Positions 1-8,296 of a stretch of 26,054 nt of DNA are shown here, piece after piece; position 1 is the first letter of the stretch; each line of letters opens with the position of its first letter. The notes below the pieces were generated by a model, which searched no databases, was not told where the DNA came from, and saw only the letters and a program-made list of their open reading frames with translations. The stretch comes from JABMPU01 sp964457455 (GTDB lineage: Bacteria; Cloacimonadota; Cloacimonadia; Cloacimonadales; TCS61): the NCBI GenBank assembly GCA_964457455.1, contig CAYWJN010000030.1, positions 1-26,054 on the forward strand, in the 5' to 3' direction. The position numbers were made by a program, and so were the translations under genes.

Positions 1-1
1 T

Positions 2-17
2 CATAATATCTTTCCTT
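2..17 (-). promoter_or_regulatory. Probable ribosome binding site and start codon of a gene running off the left edge
   Basis: On the minus strand an AAGGAAAG Shine-Dalgarno-like stretch (10-17) is followed, after 5 nt, by ATG (4-2). This sits 25 nt after the DUF2851 stop codon. It suggests a further co-oriented gene whose coding sequence lies almost wholly outside the window. Only one codon is visible, so the product cannot be named. Confidence 0.35.
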
Positions 18-28
18 CGGTAATAATG

Positions 29-1351
29 CTACATTTCACCAAGAATTGAAGCTTTAAAAGATTCACATCCCCTGCAATTGTGATGAAGACAAAAATCAAA
101 ATACAATTGCAGGATTCCCTGTTGGAAAATTGCCTGTTTCCTGACGATTTTCTTTTGCGGATCATCCAAAAAATTCTGCATATATTTTAAAATATAATTA
201 TCCGGTAAGCTATGAAAATTCTGATAAACTCGTGAAGCAACTTCTTCGAGTTCATGATATGACATTTTGCGAGCATAAAGCACTGCGAGAGGAAGAATAA
301 TATTTATTAGAATTGTATCTAATCGTGTTTTTCCAATATTATATTTTTCAGGAAGATATTCCGAATCAGATTGAAAAAAAAGATAAAATTTATTCCTGAA
401 ATCTTTTAAATTAAATGAGTCCAACCCAAATGAAAACATTTTCAGGATATTATTGAAAAAAGAGATTTTCAGATTTTCATAAAGAAGTTCTGAAATTTGC
501 AGAATCCTTATTGCTGGATGATTTGTCGGTCTGATTCTAAAAAGTTTCCAATCATAATTAAAGTTTTCTTTTGAATAATCCTGATTTGTATAAATTTCCT
601 GCCACTTTGTTTTTAATTCATCCGGAAAGGTGGTAGGTAAGTGGTTTATCAAATCTGAACTGCATAATAAAATCGCTATCATTTCATCTTTTGACATGCC
701 TTGTTTGAGATATTTTTTCAGTTTATAATATGAAAAATCTGAGGAAAGCTGAAACATCTGAAATTTGTTTTTACTATATCCGAGTGCAGAAAAAAGTCCT
801 TGCAGCAATAATTGATTAAAATCTGAGAAATGGAGTTCAGCATCAAATCTTTTTATTTTTTTTTCAAATCTTATTTTCCCAAGTTTGATCAATATCTGCT
901 CAACCGTATCAGTAGGTAAACATGCAAAGAAGCTACAGAATTTGTCCTTTTCATTAAAAGGTTTTTCCGAATATTGTGCTAAAAGCTTGGAAATATCTTT
1001 ATCAAGAAAGTTACACAATTCCAGAATTTCAATCAAATCTCCACTTTCATTTATTGTGTGTGAATATTTTCCATTATGCTCAAAAACTATATGAAGTATG
1101 GTCTTATTAAAATATCGGTTTTCATCGTGTTTGTGAGCTATCCAATCATATGTCTTAAGATGTATTTCGATGTCTCCGCGAAAAGTTTCATCATCGATCT
1201 GAATAATTGCATTCTTAAAATCCGGTCCTGAATCAGTATTGAATTGACCTTGAAACTTGATTTTTAGAGATTTTCCTGAAATAGTTTTTAGTTCAGGTTT
1301 AAGATGTAAAGCATCCCAGATGTGGTACAAAAACTTTTCTGAAAATTGCAA
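29..1351 (-). CDS. DUF2851 family protein
   Basis: A 440-residue protein that I recognise as DUF2851, a family of unknown biochemical function common in Bacteroidota and relatives. Family-like features are the N-terminal NTDSGPDF stretch (about residues 38-45), the GDIEIHLKTYDW block (59-70) followed by LHIVFEHN (86-93), and a C-terminal cysteine cluster (C421, C426, C429) that could bind metal. The last point is inference. There is no signal peptide or membrane segment, so it is probably cytoplasmic. The start codon is TTG: a CAGGAG Shine-Dalgarno lies 7 nt upstream (about 1357-1362), and the N-terminus (FLYHIW) matches the usual family beginning. It follows the LhgO-like gene on the same strand after a 150-bp repeat-bearing gap, so co-transcription is possible but unproven. 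Confidence 0.85.
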   Translation of the reverse strand: MQFSEKFLYHIWDALHLKPELKTISGKSLKIKFQGQFNTDSGPDFKNAIIQIDDETFRGDIEIHLKTYDWIAHKHDENRYFNKTILHIVFEHNGKYSHTINESGDLIEILELCNFLDKDISKLLAQYSEKPFNEKDKFCSFFACLPTDTVEQILIKLGKIRFEKKIKRFDAELHFSDFNQLLLQGLFSALGYSKNKFQMFQLSSDFSYYKLKKYLKQGMSKDEMIAILLCSSDLINHLPTTFPDELKTKWQEIYTNQDYSKENFNYDWKLFRIRPTNHPAIRILQISELLYENLKISFFNNILKMFSFGLDSFNLKDFRNKFYLFFQSDSEYLPEKYNIGKTRLDTILINIILPLAVLYARKMSYHELEEVASRVYQNFHSLPDNYILKYMQNFLDDPQKKIVRKQAIFQQGILQLYFDFCLHHNCRGCESFKASILGEM

Positions 1352-1372
1352 ATTAACTCCTGAATACTTAAA

Positions 1373-1407
1373 AAATTACAAATAACAAATAACAAATTAC
1401 AAATTAC
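1373..1407. repeat. Heptamer tandem array, five AAATWAC units
   Basis: Five uninterrupted 7-nt units read AAATTAC, AAATAAC, AAATAAC, AAATTAC, AAATTAC, after which the register decays into A-rich sequence. The array sits in the gap between the LhgO-like gene and the DUF2851 gene, close to the latter's ribosome binding site. Confidence 0.8.
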
Positions 1408-1451
1408 AAAAAAGAAAAAATCAAAAAGAAAAAAGCTCACAGATAAACCCA

Positions 1452-1479
1452 GAACCTTGAACCCTGAACCTTGAACCTT
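1452..1479. repeat. Heptamer tandem array, four GAACCTT units
   Basis: Four 7-nt units read GAACCTT, GAACCCT, GAACCTT, GAACCTT. The middle of the array (1460-1468) can also pair with 1492-1500 (AACCCTGAA with TTCAGGGTT) just past the LhgO-like stop codon. The loop is long and no U-tract follows, so I do not call it an intrinsic terminator. Confidence 0.75.
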
Positions 1480-1501
1480 GAAAGAGACTTTTTCAGGGTT
1501 T

Positions 1502-2602
1502 TCAGGTTTTTAAAATCCTTTTCACTTCCTCAGCAATTGAAAGACAAGCAGTCAATCCTGGCGAATCTATTCCCATTAAATTTATAAAGTTAGGAAATCT
1601 TTTCTCAGATTCTTCTTTAATATAAAAATCTCTGAAATTATCATCGGGTCCTTGCAGTTTTGCCCGTATTCCACAATCATCCATATTCAAGTTTTCTTCA
1701 TCAATTTTTATGTACTTATTAACTGATTTAAAGAAATCTTTTTTATATTTATCTGTCATTGCATAATTAAGTTCATCAACATAATATGCACTCGGACCAA
1801 ATCTTACTTCTCCATTCAAATCAATTACCAGATGAATTCCAAGAGAAATTCCTCTTGGATCCGGAAGAGGATAAACAAGATGGTTAATATCTTTGATTTT
1901 AGTGGTTCTGAAATACTCACCTTTACACCAGTGAATTTTCAAATTGTTCCTAATTGTGTCAATCCCAACCATTTTCGCAATTTCTTCGCATAAAAGACCG
2001 GCACAATTAATTAGAATGTTAGCTTCGAAAATTTCTTCATTAGAAAATTCTACGATATAATTTTTCTCGGTTTTCCGAATTGAAATCACTTCCATATCAT
2101 AAACAACAAAAGCATCATTTTTTTCAGATTCAGATTCCAATTGTTGCATTAATTTGTGTGTATTGATAATTCCGGTGCTTGGAACAAATAATCCTTTAAT
2201 TGCAATAATTTGAGGTTCTAATTTTTTGCATTCAGATTCATCAATAATGCTCAATCCGGGAACATTATTCTTTTCTCCGTTTTCTTTTAATGCATATAAA
2301 GAAGGTAATTCTTCTTCTGAAGTTGCTGCAACTATTTTGCCTGTTTTTTTATATGGGATGTTGTGATGTTGAGCAAAATCGTAAAGCATTTCATTTCCTT
2401 CCAGACAAAGTCGAGCTTTCAAGGAATTCTGTGGATAATAGATTCCTGAATGAATAACCTCAGAATTTCTGCTGCTTGTATGCCTGCCAAACGATTTTTC
2501 CTGTTCAACGATCACAACATCTTCAAATTCTTCAGAAAGAACTTTGCCAACTGCAAGCCCAATGACTCCTGCTCCAATTATCAGAACATTAACTTTTTCC
2601 AT
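1502..2602 (-). CDS. lhgO: FAD-dependent oxidoreductase, L-2-hydroxyglutarate oxidase (LhgO)-like
   Basis: A 366-residue member of the DAO/LhgO family. The N-terminal Rossmann FAD motif is G10-x-G12-x-x-G15. It is followed by the family-typical GRHTSSRNSEVIHSGIYY block, which is the FAD/substrate region of L-2-hydroxyglutarate oxidases, and by a C-terminal GIDSPGLTACLSIAEEV segment that closes the FAD site. The likely reaction is oxidation of L-2-hydroxyglutarate to 2-oxoglutarate with electrons passed to FAD and then an acceptor. A related hydroxyacid or amine substrate cannot be excluded. At 366 residues it is shorter than the roughly 420-residue E. coli LhgO. GGAGA lies 4 nt before the ATG. 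It lies 110 bp downstream of panC, and the gap holds hairpin repeats, so operon membership is uncertain. Confidence 0.8.
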   Translation of the reverse strand: MEKVNVLIIGAGVIGLAVGKVLSEEFEDVVIVEQEKSFGRHTSSRNSEVIHSGIYYPQNSLKARLCLEGNEMLYDFAQHHNIPYKKTGKIVAATSEEELPSLYALKENGEKNNVPGLSIIDESECKKLEPQIIAIKGLFVPSTGIINTHKLMQQLESESEKNDAFVVYDMEVISIRKTEKNYIVEFSNEEIFEANILINCAGLLCEEIAKMVGIDTIRNNLKIHWCKGEYFRTTKIKDINHLVYPLPDPRGISLGIHLVIDLNGEVRFGPSAYYVDELNYAMTDKYKKDFFKSVNKYIKIDEENLNMDDCGIRAKLQGPDDNFRDFYIKEESEKRFPNFINLMGIDSPGLTACLSIAEEVKRILKT

Positions 2603-2622
2603 TCTATCTCCAATTTCAAACC

Positions 2623-2698
2623 TTCCAAACGGTCGAAGATCTTTGGAACGGTCTTAATATTTTATATAACCATTGCGAAAATTTTAACCGTTCGCGAA
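2623..2698. repeat. Two small intergenic inverted repeats of a dispersed AACCGTT-type family
   Basis: TTCCAAA (2623-2629) pairs with TTTGGAA (2642-2648) around an AACGGTC core. Further on, GCGAA (within 2673-2679) pairs with TTCGC (2691-2695), again with AACCATT/AACCGTT flanks. The flanking AACCrTT and GGTCTTAA words recur in the gap at 12173-12306, which suggests one modular hairpin repeat family with different cores. The stretch fills the panC-lhgO gap. Confidence 0.5.
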
Positions 2699-2712
2699 GT
2701 TTTTAACAAACA

Positions 2713-3549
2713 CTATACAATCTCAATATTATCAATAAGCCGTGTTTTTCCAATTTTTACAGCAACCAGGATTCTACAGCCTTTATGCAAATTGGAAATT
2801 TTTTGTAAAGAATTCGGATCAACTATCTCGATATAATCCACAACTCCATTACAACTTTCAATAAGCTCTTTCATCTGAATGATGATTTCAGCAGATTCTG
2901 TAAGACCTTCTTCATATTTTTTCTGAACATTCAAAAGAGATTTGTATAAACATAAAGCATCATTTCTATGCTGTGAGGAAAGATATTTATTCCTGGAACT
3001 CATAGCTAAACCATCTTTTCCCCGAATTAATGGACAGCGGACTATTCTGGTTTTAAAATTCAGGTCTTTTATCATTTGCTCCAGAACAACAATCTGCTGA
3101 TAATCTTTCTCACCCATAAACATTAAATCTGCATTAACGATATTCATCAGTTTTGCCACAATTGTAGCTACGCCCCTGAAATGAGTTGAACGAGATTTCC
3201 CACATAAAATTTTACTGATTTTTTCAACTGTAATCCAGGTTTTATATCCTTCCGGATACATTTCCTGATTATCTGGAAAGAACACATAATCTACATCCAA
3301 TTCAGCAAGTAATTGAATATCTCTTTCAAAATCTCGAGGATATTTATCCAGATCTTCATTTGGAGCAAATTGAGATGGATTCACATAAATACTTACAACC
3401 ACAGTTTCGGTTTCCTGTTTTGCTCTTTTCACCAAACTCAGATGACCTTCGTGCAGAAATCCCATTGTCGGCACAAAACCAATTGAAGTTTTAATGTTTC
3501 TTGAAACTTTAATCATTTCAGAAACAGATTTAATAATTACCGGTTTCAT
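2713..3549 (-). CDS. panC: Pantothenate synthetase
   Basis: A 278-residue pantoate-beta-alanine ligase, close to the roughly 283 residues of E. coli PanC. It condenses pantoate with beta-alanine using ATP through a pantoyl-adenylate, the last step of pantothenate synthesis in the cytoplasm. Visible motifs are PTMG (27-30), the HIGH-type nucleotide motif H33-E-G-H36, the FRGVATIV pantoate-binding stretch, GEKDYQQ, and the KMSKS-like AMSSRN loop. The ATG shares its A with the TAA stop of panD (TAATG), a clear sign of translational coupling with the enzyme that supplies its beta-alanine substrate. panB, which makes the pantoate precursor, is not in the window. Confidence 0.97.
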   Translation of the reverse strand: MKPVIIKSVSEMIKVSRNIKTSIGFVPTMGFLHEGHLSLVKRAKQETETVVVSIYVNPSQFAPNEDLDKYPRDFERDIQLLAELDVDYVFFPDNQEMYPEGYKTWITVEKISKILCGKSRSTHFRGVATIVAKLMNIVNADLMFMGEKDYQQIVVLEQMIKDLNFKTRIVRCPLIRGKDGLAMSSRNKYLSSQHRNDALCLYKSLLNVQKKYEEGLTESAEIIIQMKELIESCNGVVDYIEIVDPNSLQKISNLHKGCRILVAVKIGKTRLIDNIEIV

Positions 3550-3914
3550 TAATATTTTGTTTCTTTATATTTTAGATTCTTATCATCTTCGATAAGAATG
3601 ACTTTCGGTTTGTGATTTTCAATTTCAATCTCATCCATCTGACCGTAATTCGCAATTATGACCTTATCATCAAGACTAACCAATCTCGCTGCAGCACCAT
3701 TTATTCCGATAATTCCAGAGCCAGCTTCACCTTCGAAAATATAGGTTGAGAATCTATTCCCATTATCAATATTATAAATATCCACTTTCTCATTAACCTT
3801 CATTCCGGATGCATCCAAAAGATTTTTATCTATCGTAATACTGCCCATATAATTCAAATCCCTGAACGTAATATTTGCTCGATGAATTTTTGAAATTAGC
3901 ATTGTTCTGAGCAT
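3549..3914 (-). CDS. panD: Aspartate 1-decarboxylase (pyruvoyl enzyme precursor)
   Basis: A 121-residue PanD proenzyme that makes beta-alanine from L-aspartate for pantothenate synthesis. The self-cleavage site Gly24-Ser25 (YMGS) is present at the canonical position; Ser25 becomes the pyruvoyl group. Substrate and maturation residues Arg54 and Tyr58 (NRFSTY) are also at their standard numbers, as is the NGAAARL motif (about 73-79). GGAGG lies 4 nt before the ATG. It overlaps panC by one base and is the first gene of the minus-strand run ending near position 1. The 140 bp upstream (3915-4054) must hold its promoter; I see no convincing -35/-10 pair and no clear terminator for the preceding MFS gene there. 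Confidence 0.97.
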   Translation of the reverse strand: MLRTMLISKIHRANITFRDLNYMGSITIDKNLLDASGMKVNEKVDIYNIDNGNRFSTYIFEGEAGSGIIGINGAAARLVSLDDKVIIANYGQMDEIEIENHKPKVILIEDDKNLKYKETKY

Positions 3915-4054
3915 CTTACCTCCAATTTATTTTTTTCAAATTCTGTATCGGTTCTAATAATCTTTTTTGAATAATTTCAATAAAAGCTTATTATTCATAA
4001 AAATTTTTACTTATATTTTCAAATTTCAGAAACCATCTTTTTTTGTAAATCTAA

Positions 4055-5296
4055 TTAATCTGAGGGATTAATCCAATCAATCGCAATTTGACGACCCTTA
4101 TTTTCATTAACTGTTTGCAGGATAATAATTCCAGTAAGAAAAAAAGCTAAAACAGATAAAATTGCCCATCTTTGAGAACCGGTAATTCTTGCTACTTCAC
4201 CATAAATAATAGGACCTAAAATAGAAGCAACTTTTCCGGTAAAAGCATAAAATCCAAAGAATTCAGCCATTTTTTCTTTTGGAGTGAGAAGAGCTAACAT
4301 TGTTCTGCTGCTGGATTGACTGGAACCAATAGCCAGACCCGCTAACAATCCTACACAGTAAAATTCGGTTATCGTTCTGCACCAGAAAGCCCAGAATACA
4401 ACTACAACCCAGATAATTAAAGATATTGAGATTGTTCTCTTTGCACCCAGTTTATCCAGAATATAGCCAAAAACAAATGCTCCAATTATGGAAGTAAATT
4501 GAGCAATAATAAAATAAGTAATTAATTGCTTCGCATTCATACCGAACCGGGTTGCTCCATAAATCGCAGCAAAACTGATTACAACTACAATCCCATCATT
4601 ATAGAAAAGATAGCTGAAAATAAATTTGAGAAGTTCATTAAATTTTCGAATATTTTTTGCTGTTATGATAATTCTTTGAAGAGCAGTTCTGAAATAATTT
4701 GTTCGTTTAGATGGTTTCTTTACTTCTTTCAAAAGGGAAAAAGTGAACAAGGCAAACAAGCCAAAAAACAGAGCAACTGCAGGAAAGGCGAGATTAACCA
4801 AATTATTGTTTACCAAAGGCAAAACCAGCACCAGAGATAATAACCCTCCTACATAACCTAGTGCCCAACCCCAACCGGATACTTTTCCCAAATCATTTCT
4901 GCTTGCGATTTCCGGTAACAGCGAATTATAAAAAACAATTCCGCTATTGAAACCGAAATTTGCAATTATGAAAAAAAGCATTCCTGTAAAAATATTTCCT
5001 GCTTTCACAAAATATAAAAGTGCTGTAAAAATTACTGTTAAGTATGTAGTATAAAAAAGAAATCTTTTTTTGGCACGAGAAAAATCTGCTACTGCACCGA
5101 AAATAGGAGCTGAAATAGCTACCAGCAGCATTGAAATGCTAACAGCTCTCCCCCATAAAGCTGTACCGACTTCTCCCCTATTCACCACAATATTTTTGAA
5201 ATAAACACTGTAAATAACAGTTACAATAATGGTGGTGAAAGATGAATTTGCGAAATCATACATTAACCAGCCGAAAATATTTTTCGTTAATTTCAT
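4055..5296 (-). CDS. MFS transporter, UMF1 (Atg22-like) family
   Basis: A 413-residue integral membrane protein with about 12 hydrophobic segments. The opening GWLMYDFANSSFTTIIVTVI is the hallmark of the UMF1/Atg22-like branch of the major facilitator superfamily. An ISAPIFGAVADFSRAKKRFL loop between helices 2 and 3 matches the MFS motif A region, and a second pseudo-symmetric loop (FGYILDKLGAKRT) follows the central linker. The inner-membrane location is clear but the substrate is unknown; yeast Atg22 exports amino acids from vacuoles, and that does not transfer reliably here. Its ATG overlaps the recF stop by 4 nt (ATGA), so it is very probably co-translated with recF, an unexpected partner. 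Confidence 0.85.
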   Translation of the reverse strand: MKLTKNIFGWLMYDFANSSFTTIIVTVIYSVYFKNIVVNRGEVGTALWGRAVSISMLLVAISAPIFGAVADFSRAKKRFLFYTTYLTVIFTALLYFVKAGNIFTGMLFFIIANFGFNSGIVFYNSLLPEIASRNDLGKVSGWGWALGYVGGLLSLVLVLPLVNNNLVNLAFPAVALFFGLFALFTFSLLKEVKKPSKRTNYFRTALQRIIITAKNIRKFNELLKFIFSYLFYNDGIVVVISFAAIYGATRFGMNAKQLITYFIIAQFTSIIGAFVFGYILDKLGAKRTISISLIIWVVVVFWAFWCRTITEFYCVGLLAGLAIGSSQSSSRTMLALLTPKEKMAEFFGFYAFTGKVASILGPIIYGEVARITGSQRWAILSVLAFFLTGIIILQTVNENKGRQIAIDWINPSD

Positions 5297-6363
5297 ATTA
5301 ATTCTTCTAAATTTATATTTTGAAGATGGAAACCTTCGTAATTTTTCACGTTCGGAGTTGCAATAAAAATCTGATGTTTTTTCTTTAATAGATGAATTAT
5401 TTTCAAAGCTCTTTCTTTATCCAGATCTGCCAGAACATCATCAAACATGAGAATCGGTGTGTCTTTTGCTTTTTGAGAGATCAAATTTGCCTGCACCAGA
5501 CGAGCAGCAATAACCAGCGAACGCTGTTGACCTTGCGAGCCAAAACTTCGTGCCGGATGCAAATCAAAACTAAATTGAATATCATCCAAATGCGGACCGG
5601 ATAAGCTTCGTTGAGATTCAATTTCAGATATCTCTGTCTCCTCCAGGTGATTTCTTAAATTGTCTTTTAGATTTTCTCCATAAAAATTCGCAAACGAAAA
5701 TTTATATTTTACATCAAGTTCTTCATGATTGTTACCGATATGTGAATAAGTATCAAATAATAATGGAATGAATTTTTTCAGATAATCCAGCCTGAATTCA
5801 ATAACCTGACAGGCAATATCAATAAATTGCTCATCCCAGGTTTTTTTCTCCAGGTTTTTAAATCTATTTTTAAGAAGAGCATTTCTTTGTTTTAAGATGC
5901 GATAATATTTTCGTAATAATTGCAAATAATTAAAGGAATATTGAGAAATTGCCAGATCGAAAAATCGTCTTCGTTCAGCGGGAGGACCGCTTATAATCCT
6001 GATATCTTGCGGAGAAAAATAAACAATTTTCAGATATTGGAAGAGTTCACTTGTTTTTGAAATATTCGTTTCATCGATCTTTATTTGTTTTATGTTTTTA
6101 TCTGCTGAAGCTTCAAAGACGAACTGTTTTCCATTAATTGTAAAGTTTGCTTCTAAACGAAAAAAAGCTTTTGAGAAATTAATCAAATCAACATCATGTT
6201 TTGTTCGAAATGATTTCCCAAAAGCAAAATATGAAATCGCTTCCAGAAGGTTGGTTTTTCCTATTCCATTCTTACCATAAATTAAAGCACCTTCCGGCTC
6301 AAAATTTAATTCTAATTCCGCGAAATTGCGATAGTTTTGTAATTTTAATAATGATATTTCCAA
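5293..6363 (-). CDS. recF: DNA replication and repair protein RecF
   Basis: A 356-residue SMC-like ABC ATPase that with RecO and RecR loads RecA at single-strand gaps. Visible features are Walker A GKNGIGKT (30-37), the RecF signature region SGPHLDD, the ABC signature SQGQQRS, and Walker B PILMFDDVLADLD. Length is normal for the family. The start codon is TTG: the dnaN stop TAG (6366-6364) is followed directly by TTG (6363-6361), no ATG occurs nearby, and the N-terminus (MEISLLKLQNYRNF) aligns with family starts. Translation probably depends on ribosomes terminating on dnaN. The downstream MFS gene overlaps by 4 nt. Confidence 0.95.
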   Translation of the reverse strand: MEISLLKLQNYRNFAELELNFEPEGALIYGKNGIGKTNLLEAISYFAFGKSFRTKHDVDLINFSKAFFRLEANFTINGKQFVFEASADKNIKQIKIDETNISKTSELFQYLKIVYFSPQDIRIISGPPAERRRFFDLAISQYSFNYLQLLRKYYRILKQRNALLKNRFKNLEKKTWDEQFIDIACQVIEFRLDYLKKFIPLLFDTYSHIGNNHEELDVKYKFSFANFYGENLKDNLRNHLEETEISEIESQRSLSGPHLDDIQFSFDLHPARSFGSQGQQRSLVIAARLVQANLISQKAKDTPILMFDDVLADLDKERALKIIHLLKKKHQIFIATPNVKNYEGFHLQNINLEELI

Positions 6364-7482
6364 CTAAGCTATCCGAAGAGGCATCAGCAAAAATTTAGCA
6401 AGATACTCTTCTTCTTTTTCTGCGTTAAAGAAAAGAACAGGTTCATTAGATTTTCCCATTCTCAATTCAACTTCATCAGATTCGATCACATTGAAAATGG
6501 CTGAGAGATATCTAAAATTAAAGGCAATCACAAGTGCTTCACCAGTATATTTGAAATCCTCAATTACCTCATTCGCTTCTCCTTCCTCACGCTTTGTGGA
6601 ACTGATAGTAAAGGAATCTTCACTTATTTCAAATTTGACTTTGAATGTTTCTTCCGATGCTAAAAGAGAAACTCTTTTTATTACCTCTTTCATGAGTTCA
6701 GTATTGATTAATAAAACGTTATTATTATTTGTCGGGATGGCTTTTGTGTAATCCGGATATCTGCCTTCGATGATATGAGTGAATATAGTATAATTGCCAT
6801 AAACAAACATAACCCGATTCGATTCTATCAACACGGAAATCTCTGAAATTTTATCTGTTATAACTTTGTCGATGAACAGCAAACCTTTGGTTGGAATAAT
6901 CTGTTCAACCGCTTCCGGCAAATCTACTTGATTAAAAAGCTTGAATTCAGCAATCTTTTTGCCGTCAGTTGCAACCATCAATTGTGAACTGGAAGTCATT
7001 CTCCAGAAGATACCTGTAAAAATCGGACGATTTAACTCTGTAGAAACTGCAAAATGTGTATTTTCAACCATTTTTTTAAACATCGAAGCATCGAGCTTAA
7101 TTACGTTTGAAAGGTCTTTTCCAGGGATTAAAGGGAATTGACTCGTATCAGCACATAAAAGAGAAAATTTGGAATGTTCACAATGTATTTTCAGAGTATC
7201 TTCTTCCACCATAAGATGAATTATGGATTCAGGCAATGTATTGATAATTTCATTAAAGTTTTTTGCCAAAACTGCCACTTTGCCGCTTTCAGAAACATTT
7301 GCTTCAAATTCAGCAACAACTGTTATTTCAAGGTCGGTTGCAGTGAATCTGAGTATATTGTTTTGTTCATCAGCTTCAATAAGGTAATTCGTTAAAATTG
7401 GCATCGTATTTTTACTTGGTACTATATTAAACAAATAATGTATATTTGCTTGTAAATCATGTTTTTCTATAGAAAATTTCAT
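6364..7482 (-). CDS. dnaN: DNA polymerase III beta subunit (sliding clamp)
   Basis: A 372-residue clamp protein of normal length with the three-fold repeated clamp architecture. Recognisable stretches include an N-terminus of the MKFSIEKHDL type, TDGKKIAEFKLF in the middle domain, EGRYPDYTKAIP at the start of domain 3, and the terminal FLLMPLRI that forms part of the partner-binding pocket. It encircles DNA and tethers Pol III. I place the start at 7482, not at an upstream ATG at 7518: GAGGAA lies 4 nt before this ATG, the family N-terminus begins here, and the longer start would lie inside the HU terminator stem. The gene immediately precedes recF with no gap. Confidence 0.96.
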   Translation of the reverse strand: MKFSIEKHDLQANIHYLFNIVPSKNTMPILTNYLIEADEQNNILRFTATDLEITVVAEFEANVSESGKVAVLAKNFNEIINTLPESIIHLMVEEDTLKIHCEHSKFSLLCADTSQFPLIPGKDLSNVIKLDASMFKKMVENTHFAVSTELNRPIFTGIFWRMTSSSQLMVATDGKKIAEFKLFNQVDLPEAVEQIIPTKGLLFIDKVITDKISEISVLIESNRVMFVYGNYTIFTHIIEGRYPDYTKAIPTNNNNVLLINTELMKEVIKRVSLLASEETFKVKFEISEDSFTISSTKREEGEANEVIEDFKYTGEALVIAFNFRYLSAIFNVIESDEVELRMGKSNEPVLFFNAEKEEEYLAKFLLMPLRIA

Positions 7483-7505
7483 TATTTCCTCGATTCGCTT
7501 TTTTG

Positions 7506-7539
7506 AAAAAAAAAGCAAGAGTGTAGAAACTCTTGCTTT
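7506..7539 (-). terminator. Intrinsic terminator after the HU gene
   Basis: Read on the minus strand, a perfect 11-bp stem (AAAGCAAGAGT at 7512-7522 with ACTCTTGCTTT at 7529-7539, 6-nt loop) is followed by a run of nine U residues (7514-7506, overlapping the stem foot). It starts 14 nt after the HU stop codon and ends only 14 nt before the dnaN Shine-Dalgarno, so it sits between two co-oriented genes. Confidence 0.9.
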
Positions 7540-7553
7540 CTACCTAAAAAAAA

Positions 7554-7826
7554 TTACTTAACTGCTTCTTTAAGTTTTTTACCGGCTTTAAAATAAGGAA
7601 CTTTTCGGGCAGGAATATTGATTTTTGCTTTTGTTTGAGGATTAACTCCTACACGTGCACTTCTTTCTTTTACAGAAAAAGTACCAAATCCGACTAAAGA
7701 AACTTTTCCACCAGCTTCTAATGCAGCTAAAATACCACCAAGAACTGAACTCAAAGCGAGGTTAGCAGCTTTTTTTGTGATATCTGCATCACATGCAACT
7801 TTTGCAATTAAATCTTGTCTGTTCAT
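7554..7826 (-). CDS. hup: HU family DNA-binding protein
   Basis: A 90-residue nucleoid protein of standard HU/IHF length. It contains the family signature around GFGTFSVKERSARVGVNP, including the NP pair at the tip of the beta-arm whose proline intercalates and bends DNA, and the basic C-terminal helix (FKAGKKLKEAV). It probably acts as a dimer that compacts and bends chromosomal DNA. It is preceded by a very strong AAAGGAGG Shine-Dalgarno (7830-7840), fitting an abundant protein. A perfect TTGACA lies on the minus strand at 7889-7884, but no good -10 box follows at the usual spacing. A strong terminator follows the gene, separating it from dnaN. Confidence 0.95.
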   Translation of the reverse strand: MNRQDLIAKVACDADITKKAANLALSSVLGGILAALEAGGKVSLVGFGTFSVKERSARVGVNPQTKAKINIPARKVPYFKAGKKLKEAVK

Positions 7827-7840
7827 GAATTTCCTCCTTT

Positions 7841-8285
7841 CCTATTAGGTTGACATGTTGGAATTTGTTTTTCTTTTAATTCTTGTCAATAAAAAAATCT
7901 GTAGACGACCATTTTATGAGCATTTGAGCGTTTTGTTCTATTTAATTTTGCATTATCATTGATTTTGTTAAATATTCCCATCTCATTATAATACAATTAA
8001 TTATAAAATATTTATTATCTATGCTATTCAATAAAAAATTATTTTGGGAATTATAAAAAAAATTGAAAACTCCAAAATCTTTCTTCAGATATGAGCTTAA
8101 CAAACAATACACGGCGAAACTAAAAGTTATTTTATAAATATTTTCTTGGAATAGATATTGCATATTTCTTTTTATAAAGTTTGGAAATAAATTTTAAAGA
8201 AAGAGAAAAAATATCTTTTTTTAATATAAGTTTGAATATTTTGTAAACTTAGTTTCCAATGATTGAATTAAATTAAAAAAAATAT
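7841..8285. other. Divergent, very AT-rich intergenic region between HU and the C25 peptidase gene
   Basis: This gap should hold the promoters for HU (minus) and the peptidase gene (plus). On the minus strand TTGACA occurs at 7889-7884. On the plus strand TAAGTTTG (8227-8234) fits the TAnnTTTG -7 motif known from Bacteroidota, but no convincing -33 TTG partner was found, so both are weak candidates. A minus-strand ORF of 73 codons at 7942-8163 looks like AT-rich noise. I see no cluster of DnaA boxes here. Confidence 0.5.
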
Positions 8286-8296
8286 TAGGAGTTATT

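Noticed and set aside
1373..1479. Possible CRISPR array
   Set aside because: The repeats are 7-nt tandem units without spacers, and no cas genes are present.
7483..7518. Longer dnaN start at 7518
   Set aside because: It would add 12 residues foreign to the family and place the start codon inside the HU terminator stem, while 7482 has a good Shine-Dalgarno.
7942..8163. A 73-codon minus-strand ORF between HU and the C25 gene
   Set aside because: It is low-complexity AT-rich sequence (Phe, Ile, Asn, Tyr) with no Shine-Dalgarno and no recognisable family, in a region expected to hold promoters.
7841..8285. Replication origin near dnaN/recF
   Set aside because: No cluster of DnaA boxes is seen here. 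The only TTATCCACA words noticed (14782-14790, and 2430-2438 on the minus strand) lie inside coding sequence and are isolated; dnaA is not present.
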